NCBI RefSeq assembly: GCF_000218485.1
Contig: NZ_AFPB01000059.1
Coordinates: 1 to 64,000, forward strand
DNA from: Aquimarina agarivorans
GTDB taxonomy: Bacteria; Bacteroidota; Bacteroidia; Flavobacteriales; Flavobacteriaceae
DNA: 64,000 nt
Reading direction: 5' to 3'
Under the pieces are notes generated by a model that searched no databases, was not told the DNA's origin, and saw nothing but the letters and a program-made list of their open reading frames with translations. Positions 35,722 to 44,218 of this stretch are shown piece after piece; the stretch's first letter is position 1; each line of letters starts with the position of its first letter. The position numbers were made by a program, and so were the translations under genes.

Positions 35722-35749
35722 TTGAACAATCTAAATTTAGTTAGTTTTG
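35722..35749 (+). promoter_or_regulatory. Candidate proS promoter
   Basis: TTG at 35722-35724, a 17-base gap, then TAGTTTTG at 35742-35749, an exact TAnnTTTG box. The leader before the ATG at 35804 would be about 50 bases and includes a small hairpin (gcacaa / ttgtgc, 35776-35790). Confidence 0.5.
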
Positions 35750-35803
35750 TCCTAACTACAAATTTTTAAAATATAGCACAATAGTTGTGCCAAAATATAG
35801 ACT

Positions 35804-37282
35804 ATGGCTAAGGGTTTAACAAAACGTTCTGAAGATTATTCAAAATGGTATAATGAGTTGGTTGTCAAGGCTGATTTGGCAGAAAATTCAGCGGTAAGAG
35901 GCTGTATGGTAATCAAACCATATGGATATGCCATTTGGGAAAAAATGCAGGCAGAGCTGGATAAAAAGTTTAAAGAGACAGGGCATCAAAATGCCTATTT
36001 TCCATTATTTGTGCCTAAAAGTTTATTTGAAGCTGAGGAAAAGAATGCAGAAGGTTTTGCAAAAGAATGTGCAGTGGTTACTCATTATCGTTTAAAAACT
36101 GATCCAAATGATGCTAGTAAATTAATTGCTGATCCTGAAGCAAAACTAGAAGAAGAGTTGATCGTGCGTCCAACATCGGAAGCTATTATTTGGAATACTT
36201 ATAAAGGGTGGATACAGTCTTACCGCGATTTGCCAATTTTAGTAAATCAATGGGCTAACGTAGTGCGTTGGGAAATGCGTACGCGGTTATTTTTGCGTAC
36301 TGCAGAATTTTTATGGCAAGAAGGTCATACAGCGCACGCTACAAAAGCTGAAGCTGTGGCTGAAACGGCGCAAATGAACGAAATTTACGCAAATTTTGTG
36401 CAAGACTTTATGGCTATTCCGGTAGTACAAGGACGTAAAACTGAATCAGAACGCTTTGCGGGAGCAGATGACACCTTTTGTATTGAGGCTTTAATGCAGG
36501 ATGGAAAGGCGTTACAGGCAGGGACGTCACATTTTTTAGGTCAAAATTTTGCCAAAGCTTTTGATGTTAAATTTACAAGTAAGGAGGGGAAACAGGATCA
36601 TGTATGGGCAACCTCGTGGGGGGTTTCAACACGTTTAATGGGGGCATTGATTATGACTCACAGCGATGACCAAGGCTTAGTGTTGCCACCAAACTTAGCG
36701 CCAATTCAGGTAGTAATTGTGCCAATTTATAAAGGAGAAGAACAGTTGGCTCAAATTTCTGAAGTTGCCAGCGCTATTGTTCAAGATTTGCGATCAAGGA
36801 ATATTACCGTAAAATTTGATAACAGGGATACGTTGCGTCCTGGGGCTAAATTTGCCCAGTATGAATTGCAAGGTGTGCCACTACGGATAGCTATTGGGCC
36901 TAAAGATCTGGCAAATGGTCAGGTGGAGTTGGCTCGAAGAGATAATTTAACCAAAACAACCGTGTCTAATGAAAATTTATCTGAGCATATTGCGGGATTA
37001 TTGAATGAAATTCAGGAAAGTTTATACAGTAAGGCGTTGGAATATAGGGATACGCATATTACAGAAGTAGATACTTTTGATGAATTTAAAGAAGTTTTAG
37101 AAACTAAAGGAGGTTTTATTTCAGCACATTGGGATGGAACAGCAGAAACTGAAGAAAAAATTAAGCAACTCACTAAGGCAACTATTCGTTGTATTCCTTT
37201 TGAAGGTGCTAAAATACCTGGGAAATGTGTGTTTACAGGTGAAGCATCAGCTGAAAGGGTGCTTTTTGCAAAAGCATATTAA
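35804..37282 (+). CDS. proS: Prolyl-tRNA synthetase, eukaryote/archaeal type
   Basis: Charges tRNA-Pro with proline. It has 492 residues. It is the short ProRS type found in archaea, eukaryotes and many Bacteroidota, without the editing insertion of the enteric type. Class II motifs: motif 2 in [20 protein letters not shown]; proline-pocket THSDDQG; motif 3 in [20 protein letters not shown]. An HGTP_anticodon domain (about 285-390, [20 protein letters not shown]) and a C-terminal zinc-type domain (ending [11 protein letters not shown]) follow. It is monocistronic with its own TAnnTTTG promoter. A weak hairpin (37304-37322) follows. tRNA-Pro(GGG) is encoded at 47.0 kb. Confidence 0.96.
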   Translation: MAKGLTKRSEDYSKWYNELVVKADLAENSAVRGCMVIKPYGYAIWEKMQAELDKKFKETGHQNAYFPLFVPKSLFEAEEKNAEGFAKECAVVTHYRLKTDPNDASKLIADPEAKLEEELIVRPTSEAIIWNTYKGWIQSYRDLPILVNQWANVVRWEMRTRLFLRTAEFLWQEGHTAHATKAEAVAETAQMNEIYANFVQDFMAIPVVQGRKTESERFAGADDTFCIEALMQDGKALQAGTSHFLGQNFAKAFDVKFTSKEGKQDHVWATSWGVSTRLMGALIMTHSDDQGLVLPPNLAPIQVVIVPIYKGEEQLAQISEVASAIVQDLRSRNITVKFDNRDTLRPGAKFAQYELQGVPLRIAIGPKDLANGQVELARRDNLTKTTVSNENLSEHIAGLLNEIQESLYSKALEYRDTHITEVDTFDEFKEVLETKGGFISAHWDGTAETEEKIKQLTKATIRCIPFEGAKIPGKCVFTGEASAERVLFAKAY

Positions 37283-37303
37283 TAGTTTAAAGCCACTTGA
37301 AAT

Positions 37304-37322
37304 CTTTTTTGATTAAAAAAAG
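37304..37322 (+). terminator. Weak AT-rich hairpin after proS
   Basis: ctttttt / aaaaaag around gatt. A similar cttttgattaaaaaag hairpin lies after murB (40347-40368). The stem is short and AT-rich, so this is only a candidate. Confidence 0.3.
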
Positions 37323-37394
37323 CTGACATTTTGTAAAAGTTTTGATTTTAAAAATCAAGAAGAGTTAATTTTTTTGAAAAAAATAGTGAAGTTT

Positions 37395-37425
37395 TTTGGG
37401 TAACTAAAAAAATAATGTACTTTTG
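37395..37425 (+). promoter_or_regulatory. Promoter of the first tRNA-Glu gene
   Basis: TTTG at 37395-37398, exactly 19 bases, then TACTTTTG at 37418-37425: a perfect match to the Bacteroidota TTTG-N19-TAnnTTTG promoter. The tRNA starts 18 bases after the -7 box. Confidence 0.85.
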
Positions 37426-37443
37426 CATCCGCAAATAAGCTAT

Positions 37444-37515
37444 GGTCCGTTCGTCTATCGGTTAGGACGCCAGGTTTTCATCCTGGTAAGAGGGGTTCGA
37501 TTCCCCTACGGACTA
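37444..37515 (+). tRNA. tRNA-Glu (anticodon TTC)
   Basis: A 72-base cloverleaf: acceptor ggtccgt / acggact with a G-T first pair, anticodon stem ccagg / cctgg with loop ttttcat (anticodon TTC), T arm gggg-ttcgatt-cccc, discriminator A. CCA is not encoded. It is identical to the copy at 37582. Confidence 0.96.
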
Positions 37516-37532
37516 CAATTTTTTACAATAAG

Positions 37533-37564
37533 TTTGCGGAAGTTTAAAATAAACAATAGTTTTG
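37533..37564 (+). promoter_or_regulatory. Promoter of the second tRNA-Glu gene
   Basis: TTTG at 37533-37536, a 20-base gap, then TAGTTTTG at 37557-37564. It lies 17 bases before the second tRNA, the same geometry as the first promoter. The two ends also form a 7-base inverted repeat (agtttgc / gcaaact). Confidence 0.75.
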
Positions 37565-37581
37565 CAAACTAAATTATTAAT

Positions 37582-37653
37582 GGTCCGTTCGTCTATCGGT
37601 TAGGACGCCAGGTTTTCATCCTGGTAAGAGGGGTTCGATTCCCCTACGGACTA
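37582..37653 (+). tRNA. tRNA-Glu (anticodon TTC), second copy
   Basis: Identical over all 72 bases to 37444-37515, and the identity extends a few bases each side (at before; caatttt after). It lies 29 bases before rpsT, so read-through from this promoter may also transcribe rpsT. Confidence 0.96.
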
Positions 37654-37682
37654 CAATTTTAAAGAAATTAAACAAGGAGAAA

Positions 37683-37931
37683 ATGGCAAATCATAAGTCA
37701 GCATTAAAAAGAATCAGAAGTAACGAAGCTAAACGTTTACGTAATAAGTATCAGCATAAAACTACGCGTAACGCTATCAAAAAGTTACGTGAGGCTAGCA
37801 AAGAAGAAGCAACAGCTTTATTGCCATCTGTTATTGGAATGCTAGACAAATTAGCTAAAAATAATGTTATTCATAAAAATAAAGCAGCCAACGTAAAGTC
37901 AAAATTGACTAAACACGTATCGGCACTATAG
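37683..37931 (+). CDS. rpsT: 30S ribosomal protein S20
   Basis: Small-subunit protein that binds 16S rRNA, 82 residues, very basic. It starts [20 protein letters not shown], the standard S20 N-terminus, and ends with [16 protein letters not shown]. An AAGGAG Shine-Dalgarno sequence stands just before the ATG (37674-37679), notable because most genes in this window show none. It follows the second tRNA-Glu by 29 bases and is closed by a strong terminator. Confidence 0.96.
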   Translation: MANHKSALKRIRSNEAKRLRNKYQHKTTRNAIKKLREASKEEATALLPSVIGMLDKLAKNNVIHKNKAANVKSKLTKHVSAL

Positions 37932-37956
37932 TTAACAATTCTCTTTGAAATTATAT

Positions 37957-37990
37957 AAAAAAAGCCTCACTTGTTTAGTGAGGCTTTTTT
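37957..37990 (+). terminator. Intrinsic terminator after rpsT
   Basis: aaaaaaagcctcact (37957-37971) pairs with agtgaggctttttt (37977-37990) around tgttt, 25 bases after the stop. Confidence 0.92.
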
Positions 37991-38115
37991 GTAGATTTAA
38001 AGTTAAAATCTTAATTTATTGTGAAGGTCTAAGCTTCTATGTAAATAAACAGTAGTATTGGTAATTTGTTTATAAATCAAATAACTAAATATGCCACTCT
38101 TTAATATTTTATACA

Positions 38116-39309
38116 ATGCCTAAAATATCAAGTAAAGGTAGAGCAATGCCAGAATCTCCTATTCGAAAACTTGTTCCTTATGCTGAGAAAGCAACGGAAC
38201 AGGGAAAGGATATTTTTTATTTAAACATTGGTCAGCCTGACGTTAAAACTCCTGATGTTGCATTACAAGCCGTTAAGGATCATTCGTTAAATACTGTTGC
38301 CTACAGTCATTCAGCAGGGAATCCTAGTTTGCGCGAAAAATTAGCAAAATATTACGGAAAGCATGACATTAAAGTTACTAAAAAAGATATTTTGGTGACT
38401 ACTGGTGGGAGTGAGGCACTTATATTTACTATGGGCAGTATTACTGATCCTGGAAATGAAATCATTGTTCCTGAACCTTTTTATGCTAATTATTATAGTT
38501 TTTCAACACAGTCTACGGTCACTGTAGTTCCTGTAATATCTAAAATTGAGGATGATTTTGCATTGCCACCAATTGCTGATTTTGAAAAATTAATTACCAA
38601 AAAAACAAAGGCAATATTAATATGCAATCCGGGGAACCCCACTGGGTATTTGTATAGTAAGGAAGAAATAAAACAATTGGCTGATTTGGCCATAAAGTAC
38701 GATTTGTTTTTAATTTCTGACGAAGTTTACAGGGAGTTTGTTTATGATGATACAGAACATTATTCTATTTTGCAGGAGGAACGTTTGAAAGAGCATGCTA
38801 TTGTTGTAGATTCGGTTTCTAAACGCTATAGTATGTGTGGGGCACGCATTGGTTGCATGGTTAGTAAAAATAAAAAAGTGATTGCAACTGCCATGAAATT
38901 TGCACAAGCGCGATTAAGCCCACCTACTTTTGCTCAAATAGCGAGTGAAGCTGCTTTGAGTGTTCCTGATTCCTATTATAAAGAGGTAGTGGCGGAATAT
39001 AAGTCGCGTAGGAATACATTAGTCAAAGGTTTGCAACAAATAAAAAATATAAAAGTTTCAGTGCCCAGAGGGGCATTTTACTGTATGGTGGAGCTGCCAG
39101 TGGCGGATTCGGAAGATTTTGCGCAATGGATGTTGGAATCTTTTAGTGATAATAACCAAACAATTATGGTAGCGCCAGCAGCAGGTTTTTATTCCAGTGT
39201 AAACGCAGGGCGAAACCAAATTAGAATTGCTTATGTATTAAAAAAAGAGGATTTAAAGCGTGCTACCGAAATACTTGGATTGGCATTAAAAACGTACCTT
39301 TCTAAATAA
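38116..39309 (+). CDS. PLP-dependent aminotransferase, class I/II
   Basis: A fold-type I aminotransferase of 397 residues, close to the aspartate aminotransferase-like group. Landmarks: FYLNIGQPDVKTPDVAL, VTTGGSEALIFTMGSI, ICNPGNPTGYLYSKEE (Asn contacting PLP), LISDEVYREFVYDD (Asp-Glu-Val-Tyr) and VVDSVSKRYSMCGARIGCMV with the Schiff-base lysine in SKRYS. A late arginine in RNQIRIAYVLKKED binds the substrate carboxylate. The substrate is not decided by motif; aspartate or another amino acid is possible. It is separated from murB by 9 bases, so they probably share a transcript. Confidence 0.92.
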   Translation: MPKISSKGRAMPESPIRKLVPYAEKATEQGKDIFYLNIGQPDVKTPDVALQAVKDHSLNTVAYSHSAGNPSLREKLAKYYGKHDIKVTKKDILVTTGGSEALIFTMGSITDPGNEIIVPEPFYANYYSFSTQSTVTVVPVISKIEDDFALPPIADFEKLITKKTKAILICNPGNPTGYLYSKEEIKQLADLAIKYDLFLISDEVYREFVYDDTEHYSILQEERLKEHAIVVDSVSKRYSMCGARIGCMVSKNKKVIATAMKFAQARLSPPTFAQIASEAALSVPDSYYKEVVAEYKSRRNTLVKGLQQIKNIKVSVPRGAFYCMVELPVADSEDFAQWMLESFSDNNQTIMVAPAAGFYSSVNAGRNQIRIAYVLKKEDLKRATEILGLALKTYLSK

Positions 39310-39318
39310 AGTAACACA

Positions 39319-40329
39319 ATGAATATTCAGCGTAACGTATCATTAAAAAAATACAACACTTTTGGAATTGATGTAACTGCTAAAGAGTTTGTGAGTATTG
39401 CTAATGAAGCTGAATTAGTTGAGGTACTGTCGGACAAAAAACAACCACTTCTTGTTATTAGTGGAGGAAGTAATATGTTGCTTACTAAAGCTATTAATAC
39501 ATTAGTAGTACACATAAATACTAAAGGCATTTTGGTTAATCGGTTTGATAGTTATGCTTTGGTAACCGCTAAAGCTGGTGAAAATTGGCATGATTTTGTT
39601 CAATTTTGTATTGATGAAAATTTAGGTGGTTTGGAAAATTTATCGCTAATTCCTGGTTGTGTGGGGAGTGCTCCTATTCAAAATATAGGGGCGTATGGCG
39701 TGGAGCTTAAGGACTGTTTTGTCAGCTGTAAGGCAGTACACAGAAAATCAATTAAAGAAAAAATTTTCACTAAGGAGGATTGTCAGTTTGGGTACAGGAA
39801 TTCTGTATTTAAAAATGAAGCAAAAGATCAATATATAATTACCGAAGTAACTTTTAAATTAAGTGTAGGCAGCCATACACTAAATACCAAATACGGCGCT
39901 ATTGAAAAGGAGTTAGTTGAAAAAAAACGTATAAAACCGACAATCAAAGATGTTTCAGAAGCGGTAATTGCCATAAGAAAAAGTAAGTTGCCTGATCCAA
40001 AAAAAATAGGGAATAGTGGTAGTTTTTTTAAAAACCCTATAATTACAGTGGAAAAATACCAGCAATTGATGGCAATTTTTCCTGAAATGCCACATTATCC
40101 TATTTCAAATGAATTGGTGAAAGTACCCGCTGGTTGGTTGATTGATCAAGTAGGGTTTAAAGGTTATGTTTATAAAAATGCAGGAGTGCATGGCAAGCAA
40201 GCGTTGGTTTTGATTAATAGAACAGGTAGCGCTACGGGAAAGGAAATCTGGGAGCTGGCAATGATAATACAGAAAAAAATAAAATCTGTTTATAAGATTG
40301 AACTGGAGGCAGAAGTGAATGTTTTTTAA
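39319..40329 (+). CDS. murB: UDP-N-acetylenolpyruvoylglucosamine reductase
   Basis: FAD- and NADPH-dependent reductase that forms UDP-N-acetylmuramic acid for peptidoglycan. It has 336 residues, type I MurB. The FAD domain opens SLKKYNTFGIDVTAKEF and has LLVISGGSNMLLTKAINTLV and LSLIPGCVGSAPIQNIGAYG. The active-site YR (FGYRNSVFK) and the proton-donating serine in GNSGSFFKNPI are present, with the late glutamate near LEAEVNVF. It is convergent with ddl, another cell-wall gene. Confidence 0.95.
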   Translation: MNIQRNVSLKKYNTFGIDVTAKEFVSIANEAELVEVLSDKKQPLLVISGGSNMLLTKAINTLVVHINTKGILVNRFDSYALVTAKAGENWHDFVQFCIDENLGGLENLSLIPGCVGSAPIQNIGAYGVELKDCFVSCKAVHRKSIKEKIFTKEDCQFGYRNSVFKNEAKDQYIITEVTFKLSVGSHTLNTKYGAIEKELVEKKRIKPTIKDVSEAVIAIRKSKLPDPKKIGNSGSFFKNPIITVEKYQQLMAIFPEMPHYPISNELVKVPAGWLIDQVGFKGYVYKNAGVHGKQALVLINRTGSATGKEIWELAMIIQKKIKSVYKIELEAEVNVF

Positions 40330-40346
40330 ATAGTAGTTATAAACCT

Positions 40347-40368
40347 TATCTTTTGATTAAAAAAGATA
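40347..40368. terminator. Weak hairpin between murB and ddl
   Basis: tatctttt / aaaagata around gattaa. It lies in the convergent spacer and resembles the hairpin after proS. The stem is AT-only apart from one pair, so this is a tentative call. Confidence 0.35.
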
Positions 40369-40422
40369 CTATCAAAGCAAGTTGATTTTTTTAACTAAAG
40401 GTTATTCTGCATTTATGGTATT

Positions 40423-41406
40423 TTAAAAATGTAATTTAAGACATTCTTCAACTTCATTAGCAAATAGTTCCGCCAATGAAATTCCTTTTTTAATTGATTG
40501 TTGAGGTAAAATACTGGCTTCACTTAAGCCTGGATTGGTATTAATTTCCAAAAAATAGGGTTTGCCATTGTTAAAAATAAAATCAGTGCGCGAAAATCCT
40601 TTCATATTTAAAGCCTTATATACTTCAAGGGTTAGTGCTTCTACCTCTTTGTTTTGTTCAGTTGTGAGTCTGGCAGGAGTAATTTCTTCGGACTTTCCCA
40701 GGTATTTGGCTTCGTAATCAAAAAAGTCATTTTCGGTAACAATTTCGGTAATTCCAAGTACCGTAGGTGTTCCATTGAAGCAAGCTACTCCTACTGATAT
40801 CTCGGTACCACTTAAAAATGATTCAATAATTACTTCGTTGTCAACAGTAAAAGCTTCTTTTAAAGCCGGGGCAATAGCCTCTTTTGTATGAGCTTTTACT
40901 ACACCAAAACTACTACCTGATCTATTTGCTTTTACAAAACAAGGTAGGCCAACTTTACTAGTAATTTCATCAATATTTATAGGTTGATTTTTATTAATAA
41001 AATAGTTCTCTGCGACAGGAATATGATAAGCTTTCAAAATACTTATGCAGTCCCTTTTGTTAAAGGTGACAGCGGCAGTGTAATGGTTGCAGCTTGTTTG
41101 AGGAATGGTTAACAATTCAAAATAAGCTTGTAGCAAACCATCTTCACCAGGAGTGCCATGAATGGTATTAAAAACTGCATCAAAAGCAATAGTTTCTTCG
41201 TTAAGGGAAATAGTAAAGTTTGAACGATCAACCGGAATTTTAGCGTCAGAATCATCCCAGTAGTACCATTCGTTTTTTGTGACAACGATACGAAAAGTAG
41301 TGTAAATTTCTTTTGAAAGGTGTGCGTACACAATATTTCCGCTTTTTATTGAAATGTCGTGTTCGCTGGAGTAGCCACCCATTACTATGGCGATGTTTTT
41401 TTTCAT
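40423..41406 (-). CDS. ddl: D-alanine--D-alanine ligase
   Basis: ATP-grasp enzyme that joins two D-alanines for peptidoglycan. I chose the ATG at 41404-41406 (MKKNIAIVMGGYSSEHDISI, 327 residues); the ATG nine codons upstream adds residues outside the family. Motifs: NTIHGTPGEDGLLQAYFELL, PCFVKANRSGSSFGVVKAHT (ATP loop), VIIESFLSGTEISVGV, and GFSRTDFIFNNGKPYFLEIN followed by TNPGLSEASILPQQ (metal ligands and the serine/alanine pocket). It is convergent with murB. Confidence 0.95.
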   Translation of the reverse strand: MKKNIAIVMGGYSSEHDISIKSGNIVYAHLSKEIYTTFRIVVTKNEWYYWDDSDAKIPVDRSNFTISLNEETIAFDAVFNTIHGTPGEDGLLQAYFELLTIPQTSCNHYTAAVTFNKRDCISILKAYHIPVAENYFINKNQPINIDEITSKVGLPCFVKANRSGSSFGVVKAHTKEAIAPALKEAFTVDNEVIIESFLSGTEISVGVACFNGTPTVLGITEIVTENDFFDYEAKYLGKSEEITPARLTTEQNKEVEALTLEVYKALNMKGFSRTDFIFNNGKPYFLEINTNPGLSEASILPQQSIKKGISLAELFANEVEECLKLHF

Positions 41407-41683
41407 GTTGAAATTTCTGAAATGCAATGACAAAAATAACGCATTACTTATAATTTTACCGTTGCCGAAATTAAATTAAGTGCTTAAAATGGTTCTAATT
41501 TACTTAAAACTTCAAAATTAATAACAGCATGGTTAAGGTTACTTTTATCTTTTTTTCTTATCTAAACAAATAATTCCTATTTTAAATAATTTAAAGTTTG
41601 AAAGCGTATTGATGGGCTTTTAATTGTGAAATTTGAATGCGAATACATCATTTATACTTGTTTTAAGCTGAGGTAGCTTTTAG

Positions 41684-41691
41684 TATATTTG
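41684..41691 (+). promoter_or_regulatory. Candidate -7 box before the PASTA gene
   Basis: TATATTTG is an exact TAnnTTTG. A TTG at 41658-41660 gives a 23-base spacing, at the edge of what is usual. The start codon is 14 bases downstream, so the leader would be very short. Confidence 0.4.
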
Positions 41692-41705
41692 TTTAAAATT
41701 AAAAT

Positions 41706-42257
41706 ATGAGTTTTTTTCGCTTTTTAATCAGTAAAGCATTTTTGTTTCAATTATTATTTGCGTTACTAGCAATTGTTCTTATCTGTTTTTTAGGTTTAAA
41801 ATGGTTGGACATGAAAACAAATCACGATCAACGTATAGCCGTTCCTAACCTAGAAAAGTTAACACTGGAAAAAGCATCGGATTTATTAGAAGCTTCAAAA
41901 TTAATGGCTAAAGTGCAAGATTCAGCAAATTTTAATCCATCTTACCCGCCATTTTCTGTTATTGAACAAAATCCTAAAGCAGGTAGTTTTGTAAAGGAAG
42001 ATCGGAAAATATATTTGGTACTGAATCCATCTAACTACAGAAAAATAATTGTTCCTAATATTATTCAAAAAACTCGCCGACAGGCAGAACCTACTTTAAA
42101 AGCGTTGGGTTTTAAGGTTGGGAAGGTAATTTATAGGCCTAATATTGCCCGCGATATGGTATTGGAAATGCAACATAAAGGTAAAGTTGTTAAACCTGAT
42201 GGGTTTTTAAGAAAAACATCGGTTATTGATTTAGTAGTAGGTGATGGATCAGAATAA
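41706..42257 (+). CDS. PASTA-domain membrane protein without kinase
   Basis: A 183-residue protein with one N-terminal membrane helix (FLFQLLFALLAIVLICFLGL) and an outward-facing part containing two PASTA repeats: about 45-112 (VPNLEKLTLEKASDLLEASK, ending SFVKEDRKIYLVLN) and about 118-180 (VPNIIQKTRRQAEPTLKALG, ending RKTSVIDLVVGDG). PASTA domains bind muropeptides or beta-lactams in Ser/Thr kinases and PBPs; here they are on their own. A role in sensing or binding peptidoglycan is inferred. Its stop overlaps the rluD start by 14 bases. Confidence 0.88.
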   Translation: MSFFRFLISKAFLFQLLFALLAIVLICFLGLKWLDMKTNHDQRIAVPNLEKLTLEKASDLLEASKLMAKVQDSANFNPSYPPFSVIEQNPKAGSFVKEDRKIYLVLNPSNYRKIIVPNIIQKTRRQAEPTLKALGFKVGKVIYRPNIARDMVLEMQHKGKVVKPDGFLRKTSVIDLVVGDGSE

Positions 42258-43308
42258 TGAATTAATGAATACTAGCGAAGAAACGTCAGGTCCAGAAGAA
42301 CGGGATGATTTGCATGAACATTTTCGTTTTGTTGCAGGTAACGGTCAAGTGCCTTTACGTGTAGATAAATTTTTGATGAATTTTGTTGAAAATGCGACGC
42401 GAAATAAAATACAGCAAGCAGCTAAAGAAGGCAGTGTTTGGGTGAATGAAGTGCCTGTAAAATCTAATTACAAGGTAAAGCCTAATGATGTGGTGCGGGT
42501 AATGTTTAGTCATCCGCCTTACGAACAATTACTAACTCCACAAAACATTGCTATTGATGTGGTGTATGAAGATGATGACTTACTTGTGGTGAATAAACAA
42601 GCGGGTATGGTAGTACATCCTGGACATGGGAATTACGAGGGGACATTGATCAACGCGCTTATTTATCATTTTGAAAATTTACCCAACAATAGCAGTAATC
42701 GACCGGGATTAGTACATCGAATTGATAAGGATACCTCTGGTTTGCTGGTAGTAGCAAAAACGGAAGCTGCGATGACCCATTTGGCAAAACAATTTTTTGA
42801 CAAAACGAGCAAACGAGAATACGTTGCATTAGTTTGGGGTAACATTGAGGATGATGCAGGAACAATTGAAGGAAATATAGGTAGGCATCCCAAAAACAGA
42901 TTGCAAAACACGGTTTGGGAAGGGGAAGAAGAAAACAAAGGGAAACCTGCTGTAACTCATTTTGAAGTCATAGAGCGTTTAGGGTATGTAACACTAGTCA
43001 AATGTAAATTGGAAACTGGACGGACACATCAAATACGCGTCCATATGAAACATATTGGTCACACTTTATTTAATGATGAGCGTTACGGAGGCGATAAAAT
43101 ATTAAAAGGAACCACGTTTACCAAATACAAACAGTTTGTAGATAACTGTTTTAAGGTGCTGCCAAGGCAGGCGTTACATGCCCGAACCTTAGGCTTTATT
43201 CACCCCACAACAGGAAAGGAACTATTTTTTGAAGCTCCCATTCCAAATGATATAGAAGCATGTATTGAGCGTTGGCGTAACTATGGTCGTCAGCCTAACG
43301 AAAACTAA
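42244..43308 (+). CDS. rluD: 23S rRNA pseudouridine synthase, RluD-like
   Basis: Makes pseudouridines in 23S rRNA helix 69 in enteric bacteria. It has 354 residues from the ATG at 42244 (GTG at 42241 and ATG at 42265 are alternatives). An N-terminal S4 RNA-binding domain at about 35-95 (LRVDKFLMNFVENATRNKIQ, VWVNEVPVKSNYKVKPND) is followed by the synthase domain with the catalytic Asp in GLVHRIDKDTSGLLVVAKT and late ETGRTHQIRVHMKHIGH. It overlaps the PASTA gene by 14 bases, so they are translationally coupled. Confidence 0.93.
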   Translation: MDQNNELMNTSEETSGPEERDDLHEHFRFVAGNGQVPLRVDKFLMNFVENATRNKIQQAAKEGSVWVNEVPVKSNYKVKPNDVVRVMFSHPPYEQLLTPQNIAIDVVYEDDDLLVVNKQAGMVVHPGHGNYEGTLINALIYHFENLPNNSSNRPGLVHRIDKDTSGLLVVAKTEAAMTHLAKQFFDKTSKREYVALVWGNIEDDAGTIEGNIGRHPKNRLQNTVWEGEEENKGKPAVTHFEVIERLGYVTLVKCKLETGRTHQIRVHMKHIGHTLFNDERYGGDKILKGTTFTKYKQFVDNCFKVLPRQALHARTLGFIHPTTGKELFFEAPIPNDIEACIERWRNYGRQPNEN

Positions 43309-43330
43309 TAAGCCTTTAAAAGCTTACTTT

Positions 43331-44092
43331 ATGAAAATAGTAATATCACCAGCAAAATCTTTAGACTTAACGTCTGAATTACCAACGGATACGTACACGC
43401 AGTCTCAATTTTTGGCACAATCTGAGGTTTTAAATAAGGAAATTAAAAGTAAAAAACCGAGCGAATTATCTAGTTTAATGCATATAAGCGAAAAGCTTGC
43501 CGCTTTAAATTGGCAGCGAAATCAAGATTGGACACTACCTTTTACAGCCGAAAATGCACGACCCGCAGTATTTATGTTTAATGGTGATGTGTATAATGGC
43601 TTGGATGCTTATCAGTTATCCAAAGAAAATATTCAAAAAATGCAGGACAAGCTGCGCATTTTATCTGGATTATACGGTTTACTGAAACCGTTAGACTTAA
43701 TACAGCCTTATCGTTTGGAAATGGGGACAAAGTTTGGAGCAAATGGAGCTAAAAATTTATATGAGTTTTGGAAGAAAACCATTACAGTGCAACTCAATAC
43801 TGAATTAGAAAAAGATGAATTATTCGTCAATTTAGCCAGTAACGAATATTTTAAAGCTATTGACAAAAAAATGCTTAAGGTGCCAGTAATTACCCCAGTA
43901 TTTAAAGATTGGAAGAACGATAAATTAAAAATAATTAGTTTTTACGCAAAAAAAGCGCGAGGTACCATGAGTCGTTATTTAATTGAAAACGAAGTTGAAA
44001 ACCTAAATCAATTAAAAGGATTTAGCTTGGATGGGTATGCATATAGCGAAACCTATACAACAAAAGAAAATGAACCTGTTTTTGTGAGGTAG
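43331..44092 (+). CDS. yaaA: Peroxide stress protein YaaA
   Basis: Member of the YaaA/DUF328 family, which in E. coli lowers free iron under peroxide stress and whose fold binds DNA. It has 253 residues from the ATG at 43331 (MKIVISPAKSLDLTSELP); in-frame upstream codons inside rluD are not part of the family. Characteristic stretches are PAVFMFNGDVYNGLDAYQLS, RILSGLYGLLKPLDLIQPYR, MGTKFGANGAKNLYEFW, FVNLASNEYFKAI and SFYAKKARGTMSRYLIEN. It lies 22 bases after rluD, so is probably in the same operon. The heptamer array begins 17 bases after its stop. Confidence 0.94.
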   Translation: MKIVISPAKSLDLTSELPTDTYTQSQFLAQSEVLNKEIKSKKPSELSSLMHISEKLAALNWQRNQDWTLPFTAENARPAVFMFNGDVYNGLDAYQLSKENIQKMQDKLRILSGLYGLLKPLDLIQPYRLEMGTKFGANGAKNLYEFWKKTITVQLNTELEKDELFVNLASNEYFKAIDKKMLKVPVITPVFKDWKNDKLKIISFYAKKARGTMSRYLIENEVENLNQLKGFSLDGYAYSETYTTKENEPVFVR

Positions 44093-44108
44093 TATTTTTG
44101 GTTATGAG

Positions 44109-44185
44109 TTGGTAGTTGGTAGTTGGTAATTGGTAATTGGTAATTGGTAATTGGTAATTGGTAATTGGTAATTGGTAATTGGTAA
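44109..44185. repeat. Heptamer tandem array, 11 units of TTGGTAA/G
   Basis: Two units of ttggtag followed by nine perfect units of ttggtaa, 77 bases in all, between yaaA and the M23 peptidase. The 7-base period is out of step with the codon period. Partial units occur after folE (32230-32243). Confidence 0.95.
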
Positions 44186-44218
44186 TTATATGAATAAATT
44201 TCAAGTTAAAAATTTTAG

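Noticed and set aside
42659-42938. Minus-strand ORFs inside rluD
   Set aside because: They are antisense to a highly conserved rluD region including the catalytic Asp motif.
44022-44204. Minus-strand ORF encoding repeated ITNYQLP
   Set aside because: It is only the heptamer array read in one frame; it continues into yaaA antisense sequence and has no protein features.
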